The notes under the pieces are model-generated. The model saw only the letters and a list, made by a program, of their open reading frames with translations. It ran no database searches and was not told where the DNA came from. From Leptospira chreensis (GTDB taxonomy: Bacteria > Spirochaetota > Leptospiria > Leptospirales > Leptospiraceae), in NCBI RefSeq assembly GCF_016919165.1, contig NZ_JAFFPS010000029.1, positions 1 through 34,747 of the forward strand: DNA of 34,747 nucleotides, written 5' to 3'. A program made the translations under genes and the position numbers. Shown one piece after another: positions 20,180-27,606 of this stretch. The first letter of the stretch is position 1. Each line of letters begins with the position of its first letter.

Positions 20180-20536
20180 TTACCTACTGGGTCTTGAGGC
20201 CATTTTGAACGCAGCCTCTTCATTGTTAGCGATGGGAAATAAATTACGAACTCCAGCCATTAAAAATGCTTGTCTAACACTTAACGGCAGATTGATTAAG
20301 ATGATTTTATGTTTGTGGAGAAAGGCTTCTTCGCTTAAGGTTTTGAAGGCGATGATTCCTTGGGTTGTCACCATATTTAATTCTTCTAGATCTAAAATGA
20401 CTGATCCATGTTTCAGGGAATTGATCACCGATTTGATGCACTTTTCGGCAGTGAAGTTATTTAGATTTCCCTGCAATTTGGTAACATATACAGTATCAAT
20501 TTTTTCAGTGGAAACGACTAAATCATCTAGGCTCAT
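20180..20536 (-). CDS. STAS domain protein (anti-sigma factor antagonist-like)
   Basis: The 118-residue protein is a single STAS fold: a first strand TVYVTKLQG, then GSVILDLEELNMVTTQGI, then HKIILINLPLSVRQAFLMAG and LFPIANNEEAAF. Such proteins bind anti-sigma factors or partner proteins and are usually controlled by phosphorylation of a Ser in a D-S-S-G turn. Here the turn reads VTTQG, so a Thr would be the acceptor, if any. I place the start at 20536 because the domain begins there; the longer frame reaches the opposite-strand gene. No Shine-Dalgarno is visible. It is co-directional with the lipid-kinase-like gene. Confidence 0.75.
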   Translation of the reverse strand: MSLDDLVVSTEKIDTVYVTKLQGNLNNFTAEKCIKSVINSLKHGSVILDLEELNMVTTQGIIAFKTLSEEAFLHKHKIILINLPLSVRQAFLMAGVRNLFPIANNEEAAFKMASRPSR

Positions 20537-20563
20537 AAAATTTGCTATTTTTCTTATTTCATT

Positions 20564-20581
20564 CTTGCACTCTATTGCAAG
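20564..20581. promoter_or_regulatory. Perfect inverted repeat between divergent genes
   Basis: CTTGCA (20564-20569) and TGCAAG (20576-20581) flank a six-base spacer in the middle of the 73-base gap between the STAS gene (-) and the coiled-coil gene (+). The TTGCAA/TTGCAC half-sites could serve as -35 elements in either direction. It is a candidate operator; no regulator is assigned. Confidence 0.3.
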
Positions 20582-20609
20582 TAAATAAAACTTTTGGAAG
20601 GAGTGGTGT

Positions 20610-20909
20610 TTGAAGGTAACTGTTGCCCATTTATACAAAAAACTGGAAGAACTGGATCGGGACGTCGTAGAATTGAAAAAATTGACGGATCGACTTGCTT
20701 CTGACCGGGAATATTCCCCCATTCTGAAAGAAACCTTTGTATCGGAAATGAATAAATTAGAGGATCAGAAATCAGAGATCCTTAAATTGAATGTTTCCCA
20801 TACACTGCCCTTGGCTAAGAAACCCGCAGTTGCTTCCGAGAAAACGATCCCAACTCCCACACAAGTTTCTGAACCCAAAAAGCCGGAAAAACCGGTCCGC
20901 AAATACTAA
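20610..20909 (+). CDS. Small coiled-coil protein of unknown function
   Basis: The 99-residue protein starts with a heptad-like coiled coil (about 5-60: LYKKLEELDRDVVELKKL and onward). It ends in a Lys/Pro/Thr-rich low-complexity tail (about 68-99). There is no signal peptide or membrane span, so it is probably cytosolic. The start is TTG at 20610, supported by GGAAGGAG six bases upstream. It precedes the SurA-like lipoprotein gene by 31 bases and may be co-transcribed with it. The family is not recognised. Confidence 0.68.
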   Translation: MKVTVAHLYKKLEELDRDVVELKKLTDRLASDREYSPILKETFVSEMNKLEDQKSEILKLNVSHTLPLAKKPAVASEKTIPTPTQVSEPKKPEKPVRKY

Positions 20910-20940
20910 AATAATACGTAAAAATAGACAAGGAAATCCA

Positions 20941-22458
20941 ATGAATCTAAACAAACTTTTCACTCTGGGTGTTATGCTCGGTTTGATTTTCGTACCAATT
21001 ATCAATTGCTCTAAGGATTCTGAAATCCTTGCAACCTTTGATGGTGGAACTGTGACTCGCAAAGAAATGAACTTTGTGATTGAGGCTTCCAAACGAGGCA
21101 ATCCAGAACCACAACCCATCACTGCTGATATCCAAGCCAAAATTTTAGAAAGTATCGCTTTAGAAAAAATCCTTTTGAAGGATGCCATTTCTACCAAAAA
21201 AGTAGCAGAAGCTGATGTTCAGAAAATTGAATCTTTAGTGAATCAGTTTTTGAAACTCAATGTCTATATGCGTGAGTATGTCAAAAATGGTTTAAAAGAA
21301 AAACCATTAGAATTTGTAAACTTGCAACTAGTGCTTGTTCGTGGGGAAGAGGAAGCTTCTAATTTAAAAAAAGCCGAAGAACTCGCAAACAAACTGAATT
21401 CATTGTCAAATAAAGAAATTGCAGAAGAAATTTCCAAAGTGACGGAAGACATCACACGTAGACCGATTGCAGGAAAATTGGAACCTTTTTGTACAAACTG
21501 TGCAGAAACACCTTTGGAAGACATTCTGTCGGAAGTGAAAAAGGCTAAAACTGGAACTTTTATTTCTTACGCAAAAGCCGGAGAAGGAAGAATTGCTTAT
21601 GTAGTTCGTTCCACAGGAACTGAAAAAGTTCACCCAGAAAGACTAAAAAAATATTTCACATCCATTTTTGATGATTTCAAAAAAGAAGCTACGGAATACG
21701 GGAAAACTCATGAGGATGCAGATACGAAAGCATCGGTTGCCTACTTCACTGATGGTGAATCCGCTGATAAAGCAAACCAGTTTGCTTCTCATACAATGAA
21801 AGAGTATGAACAAGGTCTCTACCAAAAAGAACTAAAAAAAATCACTGAAGAAAGTGGAATCAAAGTCGCAAACCTTCCTCGTTTTACAGGTCCCGCAGAC
21901 ATTGATCCTAAAATCTTTACACCTGATTATACATTGTATTCTAATCGTGATGGAAAGAACTACACTTGGAAGGATTTAACGGCAGAATTTGAAGCCATTC
22001 CGAATATTCTAAAACAAGAATATAAAGATGAAAAATCCAAAACTTGGGATATGGTCAATTTATTCCAATCCACCATCCTTCAGGGAAAAATTGCAGAAAC
22101 TTCGGATCGTGTCCAAGATGTGGGATCGGAAATCGGATATTTGATGCAAATGGATAAAATGAAAGTTTCTTTGGCGTTAAAATCGCTACAAGATGAAATT
22201 AAAGCCATTCCCGTGACTGTGACAGAGGCACAAATGAGAGATGCTTATGAAGCAGGAAAATTGTATGCTTATGCAGATTCCGACCCGAAAAACCCACAGA
22301 ATCGCATTCCTAAGCCTTATGGGGCGGTTCGCGAAAGAATTAAGTCGGAAATGGAAGGGGCGCAAAGGAATTCATTTATTGAGCAGAAAGTTTCTGGTCT
22401 CAAAACCACTTACAATTTGGTGATTGCCGCTGATCGCCTAAAAGAAGTTACATTATAG
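20941..22458 (+). CDS. SurA/PrsA-like lipoprotein with a degenerate parvulin domain
   Basis: The 505-residue product has a signal peptide ending in lipobox IINC (Cys23), followed by ILATFDGGTVTRKEM, which resembles the start of PrsA/PpiC/SurA chaperones. Residues about 120-245 align with the parvulin-fold layout (VNLQLVLVRGEEEA, GKLEPF, KTGTFISYAKAGEGRIAYVV). The His of the usual ARHIL strand and the GGDLG turn are missing, so isomerase activity is doubtful. The C-terminal YGAVRERIKSEMEGAQR segment is SurA-like. It probably acts as a periplasmic folding helper. The start at 20941 has AAGGAAA upstream and yields the signal peptide; an in-frame ATG at 20791 lies in the previous gene. Confidence 0.68.
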   Translation: MNLNKLFTLGVMLGLIFVPIINCSKDSEILATFDGGTVTRKEMNFVIEASKRGNPEPQPITADIQAKILESIALEKILLKDAISTKKVAEADVQKIESLVNQFLKLNVYMREYVKNGLKEKPLEFVNLQLVLVRGEEEASNLKKAEELANKLNSLSNKEIAEEISKVTEDITRRPIAGKLEPFCTNCAETPLEDILSEVKKAKTGTFISYAKAGEGRIAYVVRSTGTEKVHPERLKKYFTSIFDDFKKEATEYGKTHEDADTKASVAYFTDGESADKANQFASHTMKEYEQGLYQKELKKITEESGIKVANLPRFTGPADIDPKIFTPDYTLYSNRDGKNYTWKDLTAEFEAIPNILKQEYKDEKSKTWDMVNLFQSTILQGKIAETSDRVQDVGSEIGYLMQMDKMKVSLALKSLQDEIKAIPVTVTEAQMRDAYEAGKLYAYADSDPKNPQNRIPKPYGAVRERIKSEMEGAQRNSFIEQKVSGLKTTYNLVIAADRLKEVTL

Positions 22459-22477
22459 TCCCTGTCAAGTTTTAGAG

Positions 22478-22510
22478 TATGGCAAAATTTTTTTATTGAA
22501 TTTTGCCATA
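22478..22510. promoter_or_regulatory. Perfect 12-bp inverted repeat upstream of the tandem-HTH gene
   Basis: TATGGCAAAATT (22478-22489) and AATTTTGCCATA (22499-22510) flank nine bases. The repeat lies 20 bases after the lipoprotein stop and 31 bases before the regulator ATG. Weak promoter elements overlap it: TTGAAT at 22496-22501 and TATTCT at 22518-22523, with a 16-base spacer. It could be an autoregulatory operator, or an AT-rich terminator for the upstream gene; only a short T run follows the second arm. Confidence 0.45.
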
Positions 22511-22541
22511 TTTGACATATTCTGACTGTTAGGGGGGATAA

Positions 22542-22955
22542 ATGAACAATCACATTTACATGCTTCGAAAGAAGAGAGGTATCAAACAGTACGATATGGC
22601 GAGGGCACTAGGAGTTTCTCCGAGTTACCTATCCAAAATTGAGACTGGAGCCCAAGATCCGACTGAAAAATTCAAGTCATCTTGTGCAAAGTATCTCAAA
22701 ACCTCTGTTGATAAGCTTTTTAACGAAAGCGCTGTGGAAGACATCTATCCTGAGTTTTCCAATGGATTGAAAAACAAACTTTGGGCAGTCAGACGGGAGT
22801 TGGGAATTAAACAATACGATTTCGCTAAGAAATTGAAAGTTTCCACTCCGTTTTTGTCAAAAGTAGAACTTGGACTTTTGGAACCACCGGAAGATTTTAA
22901 GAATCTGGTCTCCAAAGTTCTGAAAATGGAAAAAAACGAGCTATTTCTCGGCTAA
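22542..22955 (+). CDS. Tandem-HTH XRE/Cro-type regulator
   Basis: The 137-residue protein is made almost entirely of two Cro/C1-type helix-turn-helix domains, residues 2-60 and 77-135. They align without gaps and share 26 of 59 residues, including GIKQYD in both first helices and LSK-x-E-x-G in both recognition-helix regions. An internal duplication is therefore likely. One chain could bind DNA like a dimer. AGGGGGG lies just upstream of the ATG. It stands between the SurA-like lipoprotein and the symporter gene and has its own strong terminator, so it may be autonomous. Target genes are unknown; autoregulation is suggested by the inverted repeat upstream. Confidence 0.87.
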   Translation: MNNHIYMLRKKRGIKQYDMARALGVSPSYLSKIETGAQDPTEKFKSSCAKYLKTSVDKLFNESAVEDIYPEFSNGLKNKLWAVRRELGIKQYDFAKKLKVSTPFLSKVELGLLEPPEDFKNLVSKVLKMEKNELFLG

Positions 22956-22968
22956 TTTGAAAAATACC

Positions 22969-22996
22969 AAAGCAAGGCGTCAAAGCCTTGCTTTTT
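22969..22996 (+). terminator. Intrinsic terminator of the tandem-HTH gene
   Basis: AAAGCAAGGC (22969-22978) pairs exactly with GCCTTGCTTT (22985-22994) across a six-base loop, and T continues to 22996. It begins 13 bases after the stop codon. Confidence 0.88.
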
Positions 22997-23003
22997 CTCA
23001 CAT

Positions 23004-23032
23004 TTAGACAAAAAGATTTTGTCACATAATTC
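23004..23032 (+). promoter_or_regulatory. Possible promoter and inverted repeat upstream of the NSS symporter
   Basis: TTAGAC (23004-23009), a 17-base spacer and TAATTC (23027-23032) make a weak sigma-70-type promoter. A perfect seven-base inverted repeat, GACAAAA (23007-23013) with TTTTGTC (23017-23023), fills the spacer and could bind a repressor. A transcript would start near 23039, about 16 bases before the ATG. Confidence 0.33.
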
Positions 23033-23054
23033 CTTCTACATTCAATAGTCCCTG

Positions 23055-24641
23055 ATGAAAGAGAGACAAGTGGAACACCACGATGGCTGGGCCAGTCGTA
23101 TCGGTTTGATATTGGCTGTGGCAAGTGGTGCCATTGGACTTGGGAATTTTTTACGGTTTCCGGGACAAGCAGCACAAAATGGTGGTGGCGCCTTTATGGT
23201 TCCTTACATCATCAGTTTCCTCATTCTCGGAATTCCTGTTTGTTTGGCCGAATGGACCATGGGTCGTATGGGTGGCAAACACGGTCATAGCACCCCTTTT
23301 ATTTTTCGCGAGTATCTCAAAGGATTTCCGCTCAAACTTTCCGGCACCATCGGTGTGATGATTCCTGTGATGATTTATGTATACTATGTATTCATAGAAT
23401 CTTGGTGTCTGGCTTATGCTTATTATTTTCTAACCGGACAAATGTCTTTGAATGGGTCCACGCAAAGTGAGATGACCAAACAAGCTTCCACTTTTTTTAT
23501 GCATTTAACGGGAGCCGAGGCCAACGGATCCAGTTTTCAATCCCCTATCATTGTATTTTTTCTTCTCTGTGTTTTGTTTAATTTTTTACTAGTGTATCGC
23601 GGTCTCTCCAAAGGTCTCGAAGCCTTTGCCAAGATTGCCATGCCACTCATGGGAATTTGTGCTACCATCATCCTCATTCGTGTGCTTACCATTCCTGGAA
23701 TTGAGTCGGGTCTTGCTGTTATGTGGAACCCGGATTGGTCTAAGTTGACCCAACCTAAAGTATGGATCAATGCGGCGGGGCAAATTTTCTTTTCTTTATC
23801 AACTGGTTTTGGGATTGCCCTTGTGTTCTCTAGTTTTTTGAAGAAAAAAGATGATGTTGTCCTTTCTAGTCTTTCTTCTGCTTCTTTGAATGAATTCGCA
23901 GAAGTTGTGTTTGGTGGTATGATCACCATTCCCGTTGCCTTTTTGTTTTTAGGAATGCAGGCCACTTCCTTTGGAACTTTCGGAATGGGTTTTATTGCAC
24001 TCCCTTCTGTTTTTGGAATGATGCCGGGTGGGGATTTTTTTGGTGGGCTGTGGTTTCTTGTTCTATTCCTTGCTGCGATTACTTCTTCGGTAACCATGTT
24101 ACAACCAGGAATTTTATTTTTGGAAGAAGGGTTCCATGTGGGGCGGCGTAAGTCTTCCTTACTACTATTCCTATTTACCTTCTGTTTATGCCTTCCTATT
24201 ATTTATTTTAACAAAGATTTTGCGGCTCTGGATATTGCTGACTTTTATATTGGAACCATTATGATTTATATTTTGGCTTCCATCCAAATCTTTATTTTTG
24301 TTTTTAAAATTGGAGTGGATAAAGGAGTCAAGGATGCCAACGAAGGAAGTTTGATCCCCTTTCCTCGGTCGATTCGGTTTGTATTAAAATACATCACCCC
24401 TTGGTTTCTATTGTTTATCTTCGTTTCTTTCTGTTATATGAACTTACCCGAATATTTAGATAAAATGAATCCGGAAGTGATGGGACTCCTTGCCGAAAAC
24501 AAAGGTGAAAATGTGGAAGATGCCAAAACAAAGGCCACTGTGGCTCGTTCGGTGGTGATTGGCCTATTTTTGATTTATGGATTTATCTATATTTTGGTTT
24601 CCAAAGCATTAGATCCGAAAAAAGGAAAGGTGGTCTCATGA
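23055..24641 (+). CDS. Neurotransmitter:sodium symporter (NSS) family transporter
   Basis: The 528-residue membrane protein has about 12 hydrophobic helices. [26 protein letters not shown] (about 11-36) is the signature first helix of LeuT/SNF-type symporters, with the unwound ion- and substrate-binding centre, and [10 protein letters not shown] follows. It should import an amino acid with sodium. The downstream 38-codon gene supports a MetP-type methionine/alanine importer, by context only. The ATG at 23055 has no Shine-Dalgarno; a GTG at 23070 with GAGAG ahead of it is an alternative start. Its stop overlaps the next gene as ATGA. Confidence 0.93.
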   Translation: MKERQVEHHDGWASRIGLILAVASGAIGLGNFLRFPGQAAQNGGGAFMVPYIISFLILGIPVCLAEWTMGRMGGKHGHSTPFIFREYLKGFPLKLSGTIGVMIPVMIYVYYVFIESWCLAYAYYFLTGQMSLNGSTQSEMTKQASTFFMHLTGAEANGSSFQSPIIVFFLLCVLFNFLLVYRGLSKGLEAFAKIAMPLMGICATIILIRVLTIPGIESGLAVMWNPDWSKLTQPKVWINAAGQIFFSLSTGFGIALVFSSFLKKKDDVVLSSLSSASLNEFAEVVFGGMITIPVAFLFLGMQATSFGTFGMGFIALPSVFGMMPGGDFFGGLWFLVLFLAAITSSVTMLQPGILFLEEGFHVGRRKSSLLLFLFTFCLCLPIIYFNKDFAALDIADFYIGTIMIYILASIQIFIFVFKIGVDKGVKDANEGSLIPFPRSIRFVLKYITPWFLLFIFVSFCYMNLPEYLDKMNPEVMGLLAENKGENVEDAKTKATVARSVVIGLFLIYGFIYILVSKALDPKKGKVVS

Positions 24642-24754
24642 CTTCCCCCGAAGTGCTCAATTGGCAAGGGATTCTCATTATGACAGTCTCTCTCGTTTCT
24701 GTGATTAGTTTGACTGTCGCTTGTATCATTCTTCTTTTTCGTAATAGGCATTAA
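24638..24754 (+). CDS. Small membrane subunit of the NSS transporter (MetS-like)
   Basis: The 38-residue product has one hydrophobic helix (about 12-33: [23 protein letters not shown] read in parts) and ends in the basic RNRH. The ATG overlaps the symporter stop (ATGA at 24638-24641) and has AAGGAAAGG seven bases upstream, an excellent site for so short a gene. Tiny single-span proteins encoded directly after NSS genes are known as MetS, required by the MetP importer of Corynebacterium. The position and topology fit, but the sequence lacks the Trp-Gly pair I associate with typical MetS, so it may be a distant or parallel case. Confidence 0.68.
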   Translation: MTSPEVLNWQGILIMTVSLVSVISLTVACIILLFRNRH

Positions 24755-24757
24755 GGA

Positions 24758-26746
24758 TTGGACGTACAATCAGTTTTTACCAACCAACTTCCGAAACTTT
24801 GGAAGGATTATGAAGTTAGAAGAGAACAAATGGAAATGGCCACGTCCATTGAATCTGCATTCAATACTGGCTCTAACTGGGCGATTGAAGCGGGAACGGG
24901 TGTTGGTAAGTCCCTTGCCTATTTGATTCCCAGTGCCCTATTTTCTTTGGAAAACGAATGTACGGTTGTGGTTTCCACAGAAACCAAATCCTTACAAGAC
25001 CAACTTCTATACAAAGATATCCCACTGGTTTCTGAGGCTTTAGGAGTCCCTATCAATGCCATGGTGGCTCTTGGGGCAAGTAATTACCTCTGCAAACGGA
25101 AATACAGCCGAGTGATGGAACGGGGGGATTTTGGTCCAGAAATGGAATCTTCCCTGCCATACTTTGTGAACTGGGAGAAACAAACTATAGCCGGAATCCG
25201 TGCCGAATATGATGGATTTTTATCCAATTCTTTTTGGAATTCTGTCTCGAGAGAGTCTGACAACTGTTTGGGGAGAAATTGTCCTAACTTTAGTTCTTCG
25301 TATTATTTTTTAGAAAAGGAAAAGTGGAAAAAAGCAAATATTCTGATTGTGAACCACCACCTTCTCGCAAGCCATCTTGCCGGTGATTTCAAAATCCTTC
25401 CTCCTTTTTCTCAACTGGTCATTGATGAAGCCCATGCCTTTCCGGAAATTGTGGGTCGGGCCTTTGGTTCGGAGATTCGTTATGACCTACTCATGAACTT
25501 GCTGCACTATCTCTATTTTCCAGAGAAACGAACCGGACTTGTTTTAAGACTGAAAAACAGTGAAAAAATTATGAAGTCGGTTGAAGTTTCGATTGGTTAT
25601 GCGAATGATCTGTTTCGAATGTTACTCTCCGTCATTCCTTTACAGTTCAATCAGTTTTCCACGCGCCATACGGAACGAATCAAATTAGACAATGGTGCTT
25701 TAGAAGATACACTGGCAGACCTTGCTTCCCAATTAGAATCTCTACTTTCTAAATACAAAAAAGACAGTGAGGATATGGAAGAGAAAGAAATTGCTCTGGG
25801 ACTAGAGATGGTTTCTGGAAACTTAAAGAAAGCCTCTTCATTCCTAAATGACTTTCGTTTGAAAACCAATCCGAACTTGGTGTTTTGGATTGAACCTCCT
25901 CCTCAGTCTTCAAAAGATCCTTTTTATTATTTATTCTCCCAACCGAAAAATACGGACGAGATCTTAGCGAACACTCTATTTCCCAATATGGATTCTGTGG
26001 TGATGACATCGGCTACCCTTTCTCCGACGGCAGGAAATTTTCAGTATTTTTTGAAAGAAGTAGGAACCTCGGAAGTAATAACAAAAACATTGGCTTCCCC
26101 TTTTTCCTATAACACTCATTCTCTTTTGTTTGTTCCCAAACAAGTCGCAGATCCAGTTCAGGACCCGAGACGAAACAAAACAGATCTGTCTTATTGGATC
26201 ACTCGACTTTTGAAACTTTCCGAAGGGGATGCCTTTGTCCTTTTTACTTCGAATAAACTTTTATCAGAGCTCTATGAAGAGTTAAGAAACCAAGTCCCTT
26301 TTCCGATTTTTTCCCAAACAGAAATGGGTCCCATTGCCGCCAAACGGGAGTTCCTTGCGAATGAAAAAAGTGTCCTCTTTGGAGTCTCCAGTTTTTGGCA
26401 GGGTGTGGATATTAAAGGTGATAAACTTAGGAATGTGATTGTGACGAAACTTCCCTTCCAAGTTCCCACAGAACCAGTTTTGCAAGCCAAGATGGAAGAT
26501 ATGGAACGAAAGGGAAAAAGTCCCTTTTGGGAGATGCAGGTTCCTAAAACTTGTTTGTTGCTTAGGCAAGGGTTTGGACGCCTCATCCGTTCGCAGTCGG
26601 ATACTGGTATGGTGAGTATCCTGGATCCTCGGGTGCATACAAAGTCCTATGGAAAAAACGTCTTGCAAAGTCTTCCGAAGGGAGTTCCCCTCATAACGGA
26701 ATTTAACGAATTGGAAAGAAAATTCAATCTTTTGCCGAAGTCTTAA
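24758..26746 (+). CDS. DinG/XPD-type superfamily 2 helicase
   Basis: The 662-residue protein has the COG1199 helicase layout: a Q-region EVRREQMEMA (19-28), Walker A AGTGVGKS (45-52), an iron-sulfur insert, IDEAH (222-226) after the VNHHLL segment, VMTSATLSP mid-chain, VLFGVSSFWQGVDI, and GFGRLIRS as motif VI. It should unwind DNA with 5'-3' polarity in repair or restart. In the Fe-S insert Cys112, Cys170 and Cys175 are present, but the position of the fourth ligand (six residues after Cys175) is Ser181. The start is TTG at 24758, three bases after the small gene's stop; AAGG overlaps that stop codon. Confidence 0.9.
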   Translation: MDVQSVFTNQLPKLWKDYEVRREQMEMATSIESAFNTGSNWAIEAGTGVGKSLAYLIPSALFSLENECTVVVSTETKSLQDQLLYKDIPLVSEALGVPINAMVALGASNYLCKRKYSRVMERGDFGPEMESSLPYFVNWEKQTIAGIRAEYDGFLSNSFWNSVSRESDNCLGRNCPNFSSSYYFLEKEKWKKANILIVNHHLLASHLAGDFKILPPFSQLVIDEAHAFPEIVGRAFGSEIRYDLLMNLLHYLYFPEKRTGLVLRLKNSEKIMKSVEVSIGYANDLFRMLLSVIPLQFNQFSTRHTERIKLDNGALEDTLADLASQLESLLSKYKKDSEDMEEKEIALGLEMVSGNLKKASSFLNDFRLKTNPNLVFWIEPPPQSSKDPFYYLFSQPKNTDEILANTLFPNMDSVVMTSATLSPTAGNFQYFLKEVGTSEVITKTLASPFSYNTHSLLFVPKQVADPVQDPRRNKTDLSYWITRLLKLSEGDAFVLFTSNKLLSELYEELRNQVPFPIFSQTEMGPIAAKREFLANEKSVLFGVSSFWQGVDIKGDKLRNVIVTKLPFQVPTEPVLQAKMEDMERKGKSPFWEMQVPKTCLLLRQGFGRLIRSQSDTGMVSILDPRVHTKSYGKNVLQSLPKGVPLITEFNELERKFNLLPKS

Positions 26747-26748
26747 TT

Positions 26749-27606
26749 ATGAAACGAATCTATCTTTGTTTGGTTTTTTTGCTGAGTGTTTCTCTTGGGT
26801 CAAAGCCCGTTGAGGATAAGGATATCTATTCATCCATTGTCAATTGGACAGACCTTGTCGTTTCTTCCTTTGTCAAAGAAACCATTCCAAAAATTGTATT
26901 TGATGAAGAAGACCCTGAATTTTCGGGAAAAAATACTGCCACAAGCCAAGGGAAAGCCCATTCCATGGCTCGCAAAAAAGCTCGGGAAAAACTCCGCGTG
27001 CGGCTCAGCCAAAGGTTAGAATCCATTCTATTTAATGCGGATTATACGGTGTATGAATACACCCAAGTGAACCAACAAGCAAGGTTACGTTTGAATTCCT
27101 ATATTGGTTCAGAAAAAGAAGAATATGATTTTCAATTTGTAAAAAATGTTTTGGAAGCCAAAGCCAGTTTGCCTCTGAAAGGTAAAGACGGAATCATAGC
27201 ACACATTCCTTTGGAATATGGGCAGGAGTCGGTGCCTGAGTTTAGCGAAGAAGTGGTTCCCGTGGAATTTTCAGGCCTTGTCGTAGATGCTCGTCATCTC
27301 AGCCTCAAACGAGCATTGTTTCCTAAAATCCAAACCGATCGTGGTTTAGATATCTATTCTCCTGTTTACGTAAAAGAAGCCTATGCCATTGAAACGGGAT
27401 ACATTGTTTACAGAGAAGAACAAACAGGAAAGGGAGTGGAAGCGAAAGTAGGAAAGAACCCCTACTTTGTTTTGGCGTTAGGAACTGCGGGGAAAAACCA
27501 AACGGATCTCATCATTCCTACAGATGAGGCGGCCAAATTACTTAGCCACCCCGAATCTAGGAAAAATCTTACACGCTGCAGAGTTTTGATTTTAGTTTCT
27601 CGGTAA
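26749..27606 (+). CDS. Exported protein with an LPP20/FlgT-like motif
   Basis: The 285-residue product has a signal peptide (hydrophobic 4-17, likely cut near 19) and no lipobox Cys in the usual place. A basic amphipathic stretch with MARKKAREKLRVRL lies near 73-86. VEFSGLVVDARHLSLKRALFPKI (about 172-194, read in parts) resembles the DARGLGLRPAL-x-P-x-I motif found in LPP20/FlgP/FlgT-type envelope and flagellar accessory proteins. The similarity is partial, so a flagellar role is only a possibility. It follows the helicase by two bases, and its last 38 bases overlap the opposite-strand TPR-like gene. Confidence 0.6.
   Translation: MKRIYLCLVFLLSVSLGSKPVEDKDIYSSIVNWTDLVVSSFVKETIPKIVFDEEDPEFSGKNTATSQGKAHSMARKKAREKLRVRLSQRLESILFNADYTVYEYTQVNQQARLRLNSYIGSEKEEYDFQFVKNVLEAKASLPLKGKDGIIAHIPLEYGQESVPEFSEEVVPVEFSGLVVDARHLSLKRALFPKIQTDRGLDIYSPVYVKEAYAIETGYIVYREEQTGKGVEAKVGKNPYFVLALGTAGKNQTDLIIPTDEAAKLLSHPESRKNLTRCRVLILVSR

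Noticed and set aside
20791..20940. 50-codon N-terminal extension of the SurA-like lipoprotein
   Set aside because: It overlaps the coiled-coil gene in another frame and would bury the signal peptide; AAGGAAA supports the start at 20941.
22456..23055. ATAGTCCCTG occurring at 22456-22465 and again at 23046-23055
   Set aside because: A single ten-base match with no symmetry; it is most likely chance.
23537..24097. 186-codon open frame antisense to the NSS symporter
   Set aside because: It mirrors the codons of a transporter gene; its composition is low in complexity and no family is evident.
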